From assembly GCF_003149375.1 (NCBI RefSeq), contig NZ_QFWH01000001.1, positions 88,753-152,752 of the forward strand: 64,000 nucleotides of DNA. The letters are read 5' to 3'. How positions within the stretch are numbered: position 1 is the first letter of the stretch; each line of letters opens with the position of its first letter. This document shows positions 1 to 9,938 of the stretch, piece after piece. A program made the position numbers and the translations under genes. This DNA is from Vampirovibrio chlorellavorus. Lineage in GTDB: Bacteria; Cyanobacteriota; Vampirovibrionia; Vampirovibrionales; Vampirovibrionaceae. The notes under the pieces were generated by a model. It did no database searches and was not told the origin of the DNA. It saw only the letters and a program-made list of their open reading frames with translations.

Positions 1-1328
1 GGGCGCAGCCCACGGGATTGACCTTGGGGCTGATTTTAGTGCCGGTTCCCCTGTTGGCCCTCAGTGTGTGGTGGCCCTGGCTGAGCTGGGTGGCCGCTTT
101 CTACACGCCACTCCTCATGTTGCTTTTGATGATAGACGGCTTTTTGCTCAGTGTACCCGCGCGCTATCTCAGCCTGAGTCGCGCCATGGGGCAGAAGTTT
201 TCCATCGGCCAGAGACAAGGGATTCAGTTAAGTGTGGTCAATAATAGCCCTCAGCCCTTGGCCCTCACCCTGAGGGACAGTGTACCCGAAGGGCTGCGAC
301 ACGGCCAGACGGGAGCCACTCTGGACTTACAGGTGACCGTGCCAGCCTTCAGCCACGCGTCCGTCAATTATGAGGTACTGCCCACGCGCCGGGGTTTGTA
401 TCGTTTTGAGAGCATTCACGCCCGCTATAAAAGCCGACTGGGTTTGCTGTGGTTGACCTTGAGCGGCGGACGGTCGGAGACGGTTCAGGTGGTTCCCGAT
501 TTGCGGAGAATTCGACAAATGCGCCTGAAGGCCTCCAGGGCTCAAAACGCCGGGGAGTTGCAAAAGCGCTCTCTAGGGCTGGAAGGTACCCAGTTCAGTG
601 GACTTCGGCATTATTTCGCGGGCGATGATGTCCGTAAACTGGCCTGGCAGGCTACCGCCAAGCTGGATGCCCCGGTGGTGCGCACCTTCGCCCACGAAGT
701 GGAGCAGCCCATTCTGGTCTTGGTGGATGCCGGACGGGCCATGAATGTCCCGGTCAAGCACCTGCAAAAATTCGACTGGGCCTTGAACACCGCCCTGGCC
801 TTTATGGGAGTGGCCATTGATCGGGGAGACGCCGTGGGGGCAGGAGTTTTCGCCAACCGAATTTTGGCCAACATTCCCATGGGCAAGGGGCGGCATCATC
901 TCAGTCGTCTGCTGGACGCCCTGGGGCAGGTAGAAGTCCAGTCGGTGGAGCCGGATTATGAGAGCGTGATGCTGCAATTCGCCCGAGGGCTCAAGCGGCG
1001 CTCTCTGGTGGTGGTGCTGACCGATTTGATCGACCCCATGGCCTCTCGCAGTCTGATCAGAAGCCTGCGAAGTTTTTCCCGCAATCATGTACTAATGGTG
1101 GTCACGCTGGCCGATTCGCAAATTGCCAGCACCGCAAATATGCTGCCCTCATCGCCTTATGCGGCGTATCAAAAAGGGGTGGCTCTGGATTTACTGGCCC
1201 TGCGTGAAGAAACCCGGCAACTCCTGTGCAAGGGCCATCAGGCCATGGTGGTGGATGCCGCCCCGGAAACACTGGATGAGACGCTCATTGCCCGCTATCT
1301 GGACCTAAAGCGCCAAAACCGGCTTTAG
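1..1328 (+). CDS. DUF58 domain protein, 5' end cut by window edge
   Basis: The reading frame is open back to the window edge, and the first start-like codon inside it is TTG at 18, so the gene is probably truncated on the left. Two hydrophobic segments lie in the first 45 residues after that TTG. The DUF58 signature follows near residue 195 (GLRHYFAGDDVRKLAWQATA), then a VWA-like strand ILVLVDAGRAM near 232. DUF58 proteins are membrane-anchored and usually sit with MoxR ATPases and transglutaminase-like genes; those would lie off the left edge. The molecular function of the family is not settled. The family call is firm, the start is not. Confidence 0.85.
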   Translation, partial: AQPTGLTLGLILVPVPLLALSVWWPWLSWVAAFYTPLLMLLLMIDGFLLSVPARYLSLSRAMGQKFSIGQRQGIQLSVVNNSPQPLALTLRDSVPEGLRHGQTGATLDLQVTVPAFSHASVNYEVLPTRRGLYRFESIHARYKSRLGLLWLTLSGGRSETVQVVPDLRRIRQMRLKASRAQNAGELQKRSLGLEGTQFSGLRHYFAGDDVRKLAWQATAKLDAPVVRTFAHEVEQPILVLVDAGRAMNVPVKHLQKFDWALNTALAFMGVAIDRGDAVGAGVFANRILANIPMGKGRHHLSRLLDALGQVEVQSVEPDYESVMLQFARGLKRRSLVVVLTDLIDPMASRSLIRSLRSFSRNHVLMVVTLADSQIASTANMLPSSPYAAYQKGVALDLLALREETRQLLCKGHQAMVVDAAPETLDETLIARYLDLKRQNRL

Positions 1329-1365
1329 AAATTGTCGGTTCCACCGGATTGCTGGATAGCGCTTG

Positions 1366-1734
1366 TTAGCGCATCAAATTGTTGTCAATGAAATCGCCCA
1401 GCACCGGGATTTTAAAGTCTTTGCCGGTAAAAGCCATAATCATTAAGTAAACCCACGCACCAAGCAGGCCCAAACCAATGAAAAAGCACGCCAATCCGGC
1501 CAATATATTTACAAGCGGGATCATGGCAAAAATACCAAGAAGCGTAAAAATAATGAAATCTATCAGGCCAAAAAATATAGCCTGTAGACAGTGAAATTTA
1601 ATGTATGCGGATTCCCCTTTTTTCATCAGAAGAATAACAATGGTTGGAATCATGAAGAGGCCCAGGCCCGCATAACTCAACCCGGCCCACAATTTATCAT
1701 CACTGTTCGGCTCACTGGATACTGGATTGACCAC
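1366..1734 (-). CDS. DUF4870-type small membrane protein (122 aa)
   Basis: This is a small hydrophobic protein with a polar head (about 12 residues, SSEPNSDDK), then three to four predicted membrane segments and a short basic tail. The order of a WAGLSYAGLG segment, YIKFHCLQA and a C-terminal GAWVYLMIMAF segment is typical of the DUF4870/TIC20-like family. A longer upstream frame exists, but GTG at 1734 is preferred because AAGGAG stands seven bases before it. Function is unknown. It is convergent with the DUF58 gene and downstream of hpf, from which a terminator separates it. Confidence 0.7.
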   Translation of the reverse strand: MVNPVSSEPNSDDKLWAGLSYAGLGLFMIPTIVILLMKKGESAYIKFHCLQAIFFGLIDFIIFTLLGIFAMIPLVNILAGLACFFIGLGLLGAWVYLMIMAFTGKDFKIPVLGDFIDNNLMR

Positions 1735-1830
1735 GCGCTCACTCCTTAAAACGAATAAAACCCTGAATCGACTGGCAATACAACGGCTGGTTTGACCACC
1801 ACCGTGCGGTGCCCTAAAAAAGAATGCCGT

Positions 1831-1869
1831 AAAAAAGCACTCACCTTGTGTCAAAAGATGAGTGCTTTT
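1831..1869 (-). terminator. Intrinsic terminator of hpf
   Basis: An 11-bp perfect stem (AAAAGCACTCA with TGAGTGCTTTT) closes a 15-base loop and is followed on the minus strand by a run of T. It lies just past the hpf stop codon. The flanking A and T runs would also allow function on the plus strand. Confidence 0.8.
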
Positions 1870-1910
1870 AATAGTAGCCTTAAATAGGGTTTTTAGGAAG
1901 TTGGCCGAAT

Positions 1911-2369
1911 TTAACTGCGGTAACCCTCCGTGGTGGCTTCGGCTTCCTCTTGATCCTCGTAAGTCAGGAAGACGCCTTGTAGCAAGTCATCCTCATCCGG
2001 CCCCAATAAGCTCTCGGCCTCTTCTTCGATGCCAGCCTTGCGGATGGATTCGCCCTTGGCGGACTTGGCCCGGCCCAGCAGTTTGGTTTTATGACGGCTG
2101 AGAACCCGTTCCACCTTGTCCACCAGCTTGTCGATACTGCCATACAGGTCAATGGAGGAGACTTCTACCCGCAAAACCGCCCGGTTGACCACCACCGTGG
2201 CCTCCGCCAGCTGGCCTTCATTGATACGGGGGTTCTTTTCCACGCTTAGGAATACGTGAATTTCCTGAATAAAATCGTAATGATGCTCCAACCGTCCGAT
2301 TTTTTCGGAAACATACGCTTTAATCGCATCAGTTAGCTCGATATTACGACCGTTGACGATTAGTTTCAT
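1911..2369 (-). CDS. hpf: Ribosome hibernation promoting factor, short form
   Basis: The protein (152 aa from ATG 2369) starts MKLIVNGRNIELTDAIKAYV and carries the HPF/YfiA fold over residues 1-105, with the ETVKE-like basic helix region replaced by RVLSRHKTKLLGRAK. HPF binds the 30S decoding and mRNA channel to silence ribosomes. After residue 110 there is only an acidic tail (about 40 residues), and the C-terminal dimerisation domain of long HPF/LrtA proteins is absent. GGAG-type bases precede ATG 2369, and a TATAAT box lies about 30 bases upstream, so the gene has its own promoter. Confidence 0.9.
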   Translation of the reverse strand: MKLIVNGRNIELTDAIKAYVSEKIGRLEHHYDFIQEIHVFLSVEKNPRINEGQLAEATVVVNRAVLRVEVSSIDLYGSIDKLVDKVERVLSRHKTKLLGRAKSAKGESIRKAGIEEEAESLLGPDEDDLLQGVFLTYEDQEEAEATTEGYRS

Positions 2370-2397
2370 AGTCTCCCGCTCCTCTCTAGACTCCTCT

Positions 2398-2403
2398 ATT
2401 ATA
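2398..2403 (-). promoter_or_regulatory. -10 box of the hpf promoter
   Basis: A perfect TATAAT on the minus strand lies 28 bases before the hpf start codon. No good -35 is visible at 17 bases; the nearest candidate is a TTGA-containing stretch. The predicted 5' leader is about 22 bases. Confidence 0.5.
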
Positions 2404-2534
2404 CCCCTTTGGCATTTTTTCAAGTAGTCCTTCTACATGAGCCGGCCCCAGCAAAAGGGACCCAAAGCCAATGGCCGAACCATCCTGAGACGATTCGGCC
2501 ATTCGGCAAGTTTCAAGAAACGCTAGAGTCCGGT

Positions 2535-3895
<1,361 letters not shown>

Positions 3896-3938
3896 GCCGG
3901 AAGGCATTTTGAAAACCAATGCCTGAGGACGTTTTTGC

Positions 3939-4223
3939 CTATAGCGGGTTTTCCCGGGGGGCGGGTTGCAGCTGAATTTCCTGCACGACTTCGTACAAGG
4001 TGTCAGCCAATTGGGCGGGTACGGCTTTTTCCGGGGTTTGAGCAATTTTGACGGTGAGCAGGCGGTTACCGAAGCGCAGTTCCAGAGTTTGTCCGGGCTT
4101 TACTTCCGCCGCGGGCTTGGCGGTTTGCCCGTTGAGCTTGACGTGTCCGCCCTGGCACAATTCGGCGGCCACGGTGCGGCGCTTCACCAGACGAGAGACT
4201 TTGAGGTATTTATCCAGTCGCAT
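3939..4223 (-). CDS. S4-domain RNA-binding protein (Hsp15/RqcP type)
   Basis: This 94-aa protein begins MRLDKYLKVSRLVKRRT and continues ELCQGGHVKLNGQTAKP, a near-textbook S4 RNA-binding domain over residues 1-60, followed by a short alanine- and glutamine-containing tail. Relatives (RqcP/YabO in Firmicutes, Hsp15 in Proteobacteria) bind the 50S subunit carrying a stalled peptidyl-tRNA and aid ribosome quality control. A longer frame runs upstream, but the S4 domain starts at ATG 4223. It is downstream of, and divergent from, the glutamate dehydrogenase gene. The exact subfamily is not resolved. Confidence 0.85.
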   Translation of the reverse strand: MRLDKYLKVSRLVKRRTVAAELCQGGHVKLNGQTAKPAAEVKPGQTLELRFGNRLLTVKIAQTPEKAVPAQLADTLYEVVQEIQLQPAPRENPL

Positions 4224-4334
4224 AGGCAAGATTTCCAAATTGCAAAAACGGCTCATCCGCTTCATAATGCCAAAAACAAGGATTATCGGTGATAATCGAT
4301 TATGAGAGACGTCGTCCGCGTTTGAGAGGGAACC

Positions 4335-5588
4335 ATGCAGGAATTTTATAACGAAACATTTTTGAACGCTCAGAAGCAACTGGATCATGTGGCCCAATTG
4401 ATGAATCTGGATGCCGGGGTGCATGAGCGGCTTCGTTACCCTCGCAAGGCGTTGATCGTTTCGGTTCCCATCAAGCTGGACAACGGTCAAACCAAGGTGT
4501 TCAGCGGCTATCGGGTGCAGCACGATCAGACCCTGGGGCCTACCAAGGGCGGCATTCGCTTTCACCACGAGGTCAATCTGGGAGAGGTGGCCGCTTTGGC
4601 CATGTGGATGACCTGGAAATGCGCTCTCTTGAACCTGCCCTACGGCGGGGCCAAAGGCGGGGTCTGCTGCTTCCCGGAAGAAATGAGTGTGAACGAGATG
4701 GAGCGATTGGCCCGTCGTTACACCACCGAGATTTTATCCATGATCGGGCCGGAAAAAGACATTCCCGCCCCGGACATGTACACCAATGAAAACACCATGG
4801 CCTGGATTATGGACACCTACAGCAACTTTATCGGCTACGCCGTGCCGGGGGTAGTGACTGGCAAGCCGGTTTCCGTGGGCGGATCACTGGGTCGCAAGGA
4901 AGCCACCGGTCGGGGTGTGGCCCATACAGTCAAAATGGCTCTGGAAAAGCTGCAACTGGGCAAGGATGAACCCACCGCCGCCGTGCAGGGCTTTGGCAAC
5001 GTGGGTAGCATTACGGCCAAGTATCTGCACCAGCAAGGTATTAGAGTGGTGGCAGTGTCCGATGTGCAGGGCGGCGTGTACAGCGCCAAGGGACTGGATA
5101 TACCTCGCCTGCTCTCTTACGTGGCCGAACGAGGCACCGTGGTGGGCTTTGACGATCTGGACACCATTGAGAACAAGGATGTGCTGGAGCTGGAAGTGGA
5201 TATTCTGGTACCAGCGGCCTTGGCCAACGTAATTACCGAGCATAACGCCGATCGCATCAAGTGCAAAATTCTGGCGGAAGGGGCCAATGGCCCGGTCACC
5301 CCCGAAGCGGATTTGATTCTGCAAAACAAGGGCATTTTCATCATTCCCGGCATTCTGGCCAACGCTGGCGGCGTGGTGGTCTCTTACTTTGAATGGGTGC
5401 AGGACATTCAGCACCTGTTCTGGAGCGAAGAGCAGGTCAATGAGAAGCTGGGCTACCTGATGGGCCGGGCGTTTGAAGAGGTTTATCAGGTGTCCACCAA
5501 CAAAAAGGTGGACAATCGCACCGCGGCCATGATGATTGGGGTCGGTCGGGTGGCTTCCGCCAAAATGCTGCGGGGCCTGTACCCCTAG
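4335..5588 (+). CDS. gdhA: Glu/Leu/Phe/Val-family dehydrogenase, probably glutamate dehydrogenase
   Basis: The 417-aa protein catalyses reversible NAD(P)-dependent oxidative deamination of glutamate, linking nitrogen assimilation to 2-oxoglutarate. The substrate-binding motif GPTKGGIRFH (near 70) and the catalytic-lysine motif PYGGAKGGV (near 103) are intact. The Rossmann motif GFGNVGS follows near 217. The length is that of the ~420-aa hexameric class. GAGAGGGAACC precedes the ATG. It stands alone between the divergent S4 gene and minC. Preference for NAD or NADP cannot be read with confidence. Confidence 0.93.
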   Translation: MQEFYNETFLNAQKQLDHVAQLMNLDAGVHERLRYPRKALIVSVPIKLDNGQTKVFSGYRVQHDQTLGPTKGGIRFHHEVNLGEVAALAMWMTWKCALLNLPYGGAKGGVCCFPEEMSVNEMERLARRYTTEILSMIGPEKDIPAPDMYTNENTMAWIMDTYSNFIGYAVPGVVTGKPVSVGGSLGRKEATGRGVAHTVKMALEKLQLGKDEPTAAVQGFGNVGSITAKYLHQQGIRVVAVSDVQGGVYSAKGLDIPRLLSYVAERGTVVGFDDLDTIENKDVLELEVDILVPAALANVITEHNADRIKCKILAEGANGPVTPEADLILQNKGIFIIPGILANAGGVVVSYFEWVQDIQHLFWSEEQVNEKLGYLMGRAFEEVYQVSTNKKVDNRTAAMMIGVGRVASAKMLRGLYP

Positions 5589-5794
5589 CGGCTGGCGCTG
5601 CCTGCAACAGGCCGCCTTCATAAGAGTTTACATTCAAAAAGCGTAACAGTTATGGCTGTCTCGCTTTGTGCCTTGCTATGATACTCCCAAATCCTTAAAT
5701 GGAACGGCCCAGCTGATGCAGTCCCGTTACGCAGGCCTCAGTCAGTTCTTTTTTGAGATTTTGTCAGAGAGTTGCCTGATTCGGTGTCTTGAGT

Positions 5795-6853
5795 ATGAGC
5801 CCGAATATGGAAGAGAGGCCCCAGGATAGCACTATGGTTGAACTGCAGGATAGCCACCAAAATCGTGAAGCCGCATTGCTTTTGGATATTTCCTGGGCCG
5901 GTAATTCCGCACAGGCGTGTCAGGCCGCTGATGAATTCGTAGGCCGTCTGGCCAACGCCCCGGCTGGCGTTATGGTGGACATCAACGCAGGCGATTTGCT
6001 TTTAACCCGTGGAGTGTTGACCAAAATCAAACAGCAAATTCAGCGGGCGAATGCGGGGGTGGGCATTGTTTACGCCACTTTGCCCCAAACCCAGCAGGCC
6101 GCTCTTGATGAAGGCTTGTTCGTAAAAGAAAAACTCACCACCGGCTGGACGCCTTTGCGTCAGCCTTTGCCACTAAAGAAAACCAACGTGGGCGCTCAGT
6201 TGCCCCTGAAGTCCAAGCCTGCATCAGTGGGTGAAGTGCAGCTACCCAACTTTAATCCGCCAGAGGAAACCAGCGTAGCGGCCGCAACGGTCGAAACGTT
6301 CGCCGTAGTGGCACCGCAATCTCTGGAACCGCCAGAATTGCCGGAGGCGATTCTGGACACCCAGCCTGTGGAAGAGCAGCCACTGGAACAGTTAGAAGTG
6401 GTTTTGGATACGGAGCAGGTCGCTCTGACCGAGGGTGTCTTTGAGGCATTGGAATCGGGTCAGGTACAGGTGGTCGCTTATCCCGACTCTGCCGTGAATA
6501 CCCTGTATCTCCGGCAAACCTTGCGTTCCGGGAAAACGGTTCGCTTCAACGGAAACATTGTCATCGTGGGTGACGTCCATGCAGGTAGTGAAATCACTGC
6601 CGGTGGGGACATTGTGGTCTGGGGAGAACTGAGAGGCATTGCCCATGCGGGTGCCCAAGGCAACTACAAGTCTGAAATCCGGGCCATGAAGATTGAAGCA
6701 CTACAGTTGCGCATTGCCGATTATATTGCCCGACGCCCCGATCGTATCTACTACCACAAGGATGGCGCAGACCATCACATGCTGTCCCCCGAGGTGGCCC
6801 GGGTGGCTGATGGCGAAATTAAGATCTTTAAAACCATGCTGCCCAAAGGCTAG
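5795..6853 (+). CDS. minC: Septum-site determining protein MinC
   Basis: MinC inhibits FtsZ ring assembly away from mid-cell. The C-terminal domain (about residues 240-340) shows the right-handed beta-helix pattern GKTVRFNGNIVIVGDVHAGS, EITAGGDIVVWGELRGIAHAG, with the usual tail. The N-terminal domain (about 25-125, AALLLDISWAG to GVGIVYATL) is joined by a long Pro/Glu/Val-rich linker of about 100 residues, longer than in most MinC. TTG 5789, ATG 5795, ATG 5807 and ATG 5834 are all possible starts; the last has AGGA seven bases upstream. First gene of minCDE. Confidence 0.9.
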   Translation: MSPNMEERPQDSTMVELQDSHQNREAALLLDISWAGNSAQACQAADEFVGRLANAPAGVMVDINAGDLLLTRGVLTKIKQQIQRANAGVGIVYATLPQTQQAALDEGLFVKEKLTTGWTPLRQPLPLKKTNVGAQLPLKSKPASVGEVQLPNFNPPEETSVAAATVETFAVVAPQSLEPPELPEAILDTQPVEEQPLEQLEVVLDTEQVALTEGVFEALESGQVQVVAYPDSAVNTLYLRQTLRSGKTVRFNGNIVIVGDVHAGSEITAGGDIVVWGELRGIAHAGAQGNYKSEIRAMKIEALQLRIADYIARRPDRIYYHKDGADHHMLSPEVARVADGEIKIFKTMLPKG

Positions 6854-6928
6854 TCCTTTTGCCACGCGGCACCCCTAATTTTCCCAAGCATTAGCACTGA
6901 AAACAATCAAAGTGAGGTAGCTCTCTCC

Positions 6929-7750
6929 ATGACAAAATCCAAAAAAGAAAAAGGACGGGTCGTCGTCGTGACTTCCGGTAAGGGCGGGGTGGGTAAAACC
7001 ACCACCACAGCCAATATTGGAGCCGGTTTGGCCCGTATGGGGTACAAAGTGGTTCTGGTGGATACCGATATCGGCCTTCGCAACCTGGATTTGCTGATGG
7101 GCCTTGAAAACCGCATTGTCTACAACATTGTGGACGTGGTGGAAGAGCGTTGCAAACTCAGTCAGGCCTTGGTCAAAGATAAGCGGATGCCCAACCTCAG
7201 TTTGCTACCTGCTGCTCAAACCCGTGATAAATCGGCCTTGAACGAAGAGCAAATGAAGTCCGTCAGCGAACAATTGGCTGAAGAGTTTGACTTTATTCTG
7301 GTGGATAGCCCTGCCGGTATTGAGCAAGGCTTCCTCAACGCCACCGCTGGCGCCACTGAAGCCATTGTAGTCTGCACCCCCGAAATGTCTTCGGTTCGCG
7401 ACGCGGATCGCATCATCGGCTTGCTGGAATCCAAGGAAGAAATCACGAACTACAAGCTGGTTATCAACCGGGTACGCCCTGGCATGATCAAGAACAATGA
7501 CATGATGGATGTGGATGACGTCTTGGAAATCTTGTCCATCAAATTGCTGGGCGTCATTCCCGAAGATCAGGAAATCATTATCAGCACCAATAAAGGTGAG
7601 CCCATTGTGAACACCGAAAATTCCCTGGCTGGACAGGCTTACCGCAATATCGCCCGTCGGGTAGCTGGCGAGGATGTGCCTTTCCTGAACCTGGACGTTC
7701 CAACCTCATGGCTAGACAAATTGAAAGGCTTTTTTACCAAAAGCGCCTAG
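6929..7750 (+). CDS. minD: Septum-site determining ATPase MinD
   Basis: MinD is the membrane-cycling ATPase that recruits MinC and is released by MinE. The deviant Walker A motif GKGGVGKTTT (about residues 17-26), switch I DTDIGLRNLDLLMG and switch II FILVDSPAGIEQGF are all present. The C-terminal amphipathic membrane-targeting helix WLDKLKGFFTKSA is intact. The 273-aa length is standard. It lies 75 bases after minC and 44 bases before minE. Confidence 0.97.
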   Translation: MTKSKKEKGRVVVVTSGKGGVGKTTTTANIGAGLARMGYKVVLVDTDIGLRNLDLLMGLENRIVYNIVDVVEERCKLSQALVKDKRMPNLSLLPAAQTRDKSALNEEQMKSVSEQLAEEFDFILVDSPAGIEQGFLNATAGATEAIVVCTPEMSSVRDADRIIGLLESKEEITNYKLVINRVRPGMIKNNDMMDVDDVLEILSIKLLGVIPEDQEIIISTNKGEPIVNTENSLAGQAYRNIARRVAGEDVPFLNLDVPTSWLDKLKGFFTKSA

Positions 7751-7794
7751 GCCAAGGTTTATAAAAGTTTTGAGACAACAATAGGAGATTCAAC

Positions 7795-8100
7795 ATGGGT
7801 TGGCTACGAAAACTTGTAGACTGGGTGGACCCGCCTAAAAGAACTATTGAGCAGGATATGATGGCTGATATGAACTCGGCGCGCGGCGATGCCAAAAATC
7901 GCCTGCGTCTGGTACTTATGCACGACCGCACACAACTCTCCCCGGTGGTTTTGGGACAAATGCGGGACGATATGGTTGAAGTCATCTCAAAATATGTCGA
8001 AATCGACAAAGATGCCCTGGAAGTGAACCTGGAAAGTGAATCCAATACCATTGCCCTGGTGGCCAACATCCCGGTGTTGAGAACGCGAGCCGGGGTCTAA
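7795..8100 (+). CDS. minE: Cell division topological specificity factor MinE
   Basis: The 101-aa protein has a short N-terminal membrane-binding segment (MGWLRKLVDW), then the MinD-contact helix AKNRLRLVLMHDR near residues 38-50. The topological-specificity domain follows (VEVISKYVEIDKDALEV). MinE stimulates MinD ATPase and drives pole-to-pole oscillation. AGGAG precedes the ATG by seven bases. A terminator follows at once, so minE ends the operon. Confidence 0.95.
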   Translation: MGWLRKLVDWVDPPKRTIEQDMMADMNSARGDAKNRLRLVLMHDRTQLSPVVLGQMRDDMVEVISKYVEIDKDALEVNLESESNTIALVANIPVLRTRAGV

Positions 8101-8130
8101 TTCCAGACCCTAGGACTGAGAAAACCGTAA

Positions 8131-8158
8131 AAGACCTGGCATCGAGTCAGGTCTTTTT
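8131..8158 (+). terminator. Intrinsic terminator of minCDE
   Basis: An 8-bp stem (AAGACCTG with CAGGTCTT) and nine-base loop are followed by a T run, 31 bases after the minE stop. Confidence 0.85.
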
Positions 8159-8223
8159 ACATAGCAAGCCCAAATGAACAAAAATCAAAAGCAATGAAAT
8201 TAAAACATAATAAAAATGCGCAA

Positions 8224-8257
8224 TAAAAAAGACCCGATATGGTGGTCGAGTCTTTTT
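8224..8257 (-). terminator. Intrinsic terminator of the ribosomal protein operon
   Basis: On the minus strand a stem formed by AAAAAAGACTCGA and TCGGGTCTTTTTT (one mismatch) ends in a T run, 22 bases past the rplR stop. It marks L18 as the last gene of this operon. Confidence 0.8.
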
Positions 8258-8279
8258 TAAACAGAATGCTTGCTTGGGA

Positions 8280-8642
8280 CTAGAATTCCAAACCAGCTTC
8301 ACGGGCAGCTTCAGCCAAAGCGGCAATGCGTCCGTGGTAGAGATTACCGCCGCGGTCAAACACCACGCTGGTGATACCAGCAGCTTGCGCCCGGGTGGCA
8401 ACCAATTGGCCGACTTTGCGGGCCGCTTCCACGTTGGCGCCGGAAGCACTGCGGAGGTCCTTGTCCAAGGTGCTAGCCGAAGCCACAGTGACGGCTTTGA
8501 TATCATCAATGATCTGGGCGTAAATGTGCTTACCGCTACGGTAAACAGCCAATCTGGGACGTTCGGTGCTGCCAGTTAGGCGGCGACGAAGCCGGTAGTG
8601 CCGTTTACGAGTAACTTCCTTGCGATTGGGTTTACTGAGCAT
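8280..8642 (-). CDS. rplR: 50S ribosomal protein L18
   Basis: L18 (120 aa) binds 5S rRNA in the central protuberance. The N-terminal basic block [25 protein letters not shown] and the C-terminal [28 protein letters not shown] pattern are diagnostic. It is the last gene of the operon: S5, L30, L15 and SecY, which normally follow L18, are absent, and a terminator comes instead. Confidence 0.97.
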   Translation of the reverse strand: MLSKPNRKEVTRKRHYRLRRRLTGSTERPRLAVYRSGKHIYAQIIDDIKAVTVASASTLDKDLRSASGANVEAARKVGQLVATRAQAAGITSVVFDRGGNLYHGRIAALAEAAREAGLEF

Positions 8643-8667
8643 AATCCTGGTACCTGCTGCTTATTGC

Positions 8668-9219
8668 TTACTTCTTGCCTGCTTTACCGGCTTTACGGCG
8701 GATACGCTCTTCAGCGTACTTCACACCCTTGCCTTTGTAAGGCTCTGGCGGACGCTTGCTGCGAATCAGAGCAGAATACTGGCCGACCAACTCTTTGTCA
8801 GGTCCACTGACTTCCAGCTTAGTGTTGGCTTCAACCTTGAAAGAGATGCCTTCAGGCGCTTCGATCTCTACAGGATGGCTGAAACCCAAGGCCAGACTGA
8901 GCTTGCTGCCCTGTACCTGAGCTCGGTATCCCACCCCGATAATTTCCAATTTGCGGGAGAAGCCCGTACTGACACCAATGACCATGTTGTTCAACAAGGT
9001 ACGACTCAGCCCGTGCAAACCGCGTGCCATCCGACTTTCATCGCGACGCGCAACAACCAGCTCGCCACCCTCTTGGGTAATGCTTACCTCAGGACGAAAA
9101 ACGCGGGTCAAGGTACCCAACGGGCCTTTAACAATCGCCTTGGTACCTTCCGCGGTATTTTCGAGCTTGACTTCTACTTTATCCGGAATCCGGATAGGAG
9201 ATTTACCAATTCGTGACAT
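8668..9219 (-). CDS. rplF: 50S ribosomal protein L6
   Basis: L6 (183 aa) binds 23S rRNA near the factor-binding site. The start MSRIGKSPIRIPDKVEVK and the C-terminal motif RRPPEPYKGKGVKYAEE-like (here SKRPPEPYKGKGVKYAEE) are characteristic. It lies between rpsH and rplR with short gaps. Confidence 0.97.
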   Translation of the reverse strand: MSRIGKSPIRIPDKVEVKLENTAEGTKAIVKGPLGTLTRVFRPEVSITQEGGELVVARRDESRMARGLHGLSRTLLNNMVIGVSTGFSRKLEIIGVGYRAQVQGSKLSLALGFSHPVEIEAPEGISFKVEANTKLEVSGPDKELVGQYSALIRSKRPPEPYKGKGVKYAEERIRRKAGKAGKK

Positions 9220-9264
9220 GGTATAAAACCTTCTCTAATCTTTTCTGCTTCAGTGTGGCCGGGA

Positions 9265-9660
9265 TTAGTACACGTAGCAGAGTACTTCACCGCCAACGTG
9301 CGCCTTACGTGCTTCCCGATCGGAAAGCAGACCCTTTGGCGTACTAACGATGGCCGTACCACCACCACCTAAAATACGGGGCAGGTTATCAACCTTGTAG
9401 TACTTACGCAAACCTGGGCGGCTTACCCGCACCAGCTTACGAATCAGAGGATACCCTTCGCTGTCATATTTAAGCAGCACACGAAGCGTTTTGAAATTAT
9501 CCGCTTCACGAATTTCATAACTTCTGATATAGCCTTCCTTTTGAAGTACTTTTGCAAGTTCCGTCTTCAATTTAGAGGCGGGTACTTCCACCATTGGATG
9601 GCCGACATTCGAGGCATTCCGAATGCGGGTCAGCATATCAGCGATCGGATCATTGTACAT
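9265..9660 (-). CDS. rpsH: 30S ribosomal protein S8
   Basis: S8 (131 aa) binds helix 21 of 16S rRNA and in many bacteria also its own operon mRNA. The start DPIADMLTRIRNA and the C-terminal STPKGLLSDREARKAHVGGEVLCYV are diagnostic. Confidence 0.97.
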   Translation of the reverse strand: MYNDPIADMLTRIRNASNVGHPMVEVPASKLKTELAKVLQKEGYIRSYEIREADNFKTLRVLLKYDSEGYPLIRKLVRVSRPGLRKYYKVDNLPRILGGGGTAIVSTPKGLLSDREARKAHVGGEVLCYVY

Positions 9661-9695
9661 GGTTAGTTTACCCTTGTTCTTACTTCTATGGTTCG

Positions 9696-9902
9696 TTACC
9701 AGCTGGATTTGGTCACGCCAGGCAGTTTACCTTCACTGGCCAATTTCCGCAGACACAGTCTGCAAGTACCAAACAAGCGGTAGTAACTACGAGGACGGCC
9801 GCACAGGCTGCAACGATTGTGGAGTCTTACCTTGGGCAACTTGCCCTTAGCGACCTTTACAATGCGCTTTTCCTCTTTAACAATCATGGATGTTTTAGCC
9901 AA
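9696..9902 (-). CDS. rpsN: 30S ribosomal protein S14, zinc type
   Basis: This short S14 (68 aa) has two Cys pairs, C31-x2-C34 and C47-x2-C50, forming a zinc ribbon, and ends [11 protein letters not shown] as zinc-type S14 does. It stands at the classical place between rplE and rpsH. The N-terminal segment before the first Cys is a few residues longer than usual. Confidence 0.95.
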   Translation of the reverse strand: MAKTSMIVKEEKRIVKVAKGKLPKVRLHNRCSLCGRPRSYYRLFGTCRLCLRKLASEGKLPGVTKSSW

Positions 9903-9938
9903 AATGGAATCTCCTGTTCCCTTTGAATGCTTTCGCGA

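Noticed and set aside
2470-2503. Hairpin AATGGCCGAA/TTCGGCCATT downstream of eno
   Set aside because: The stem is good but no T run follows on the minus strand, so it was not called a terminator.
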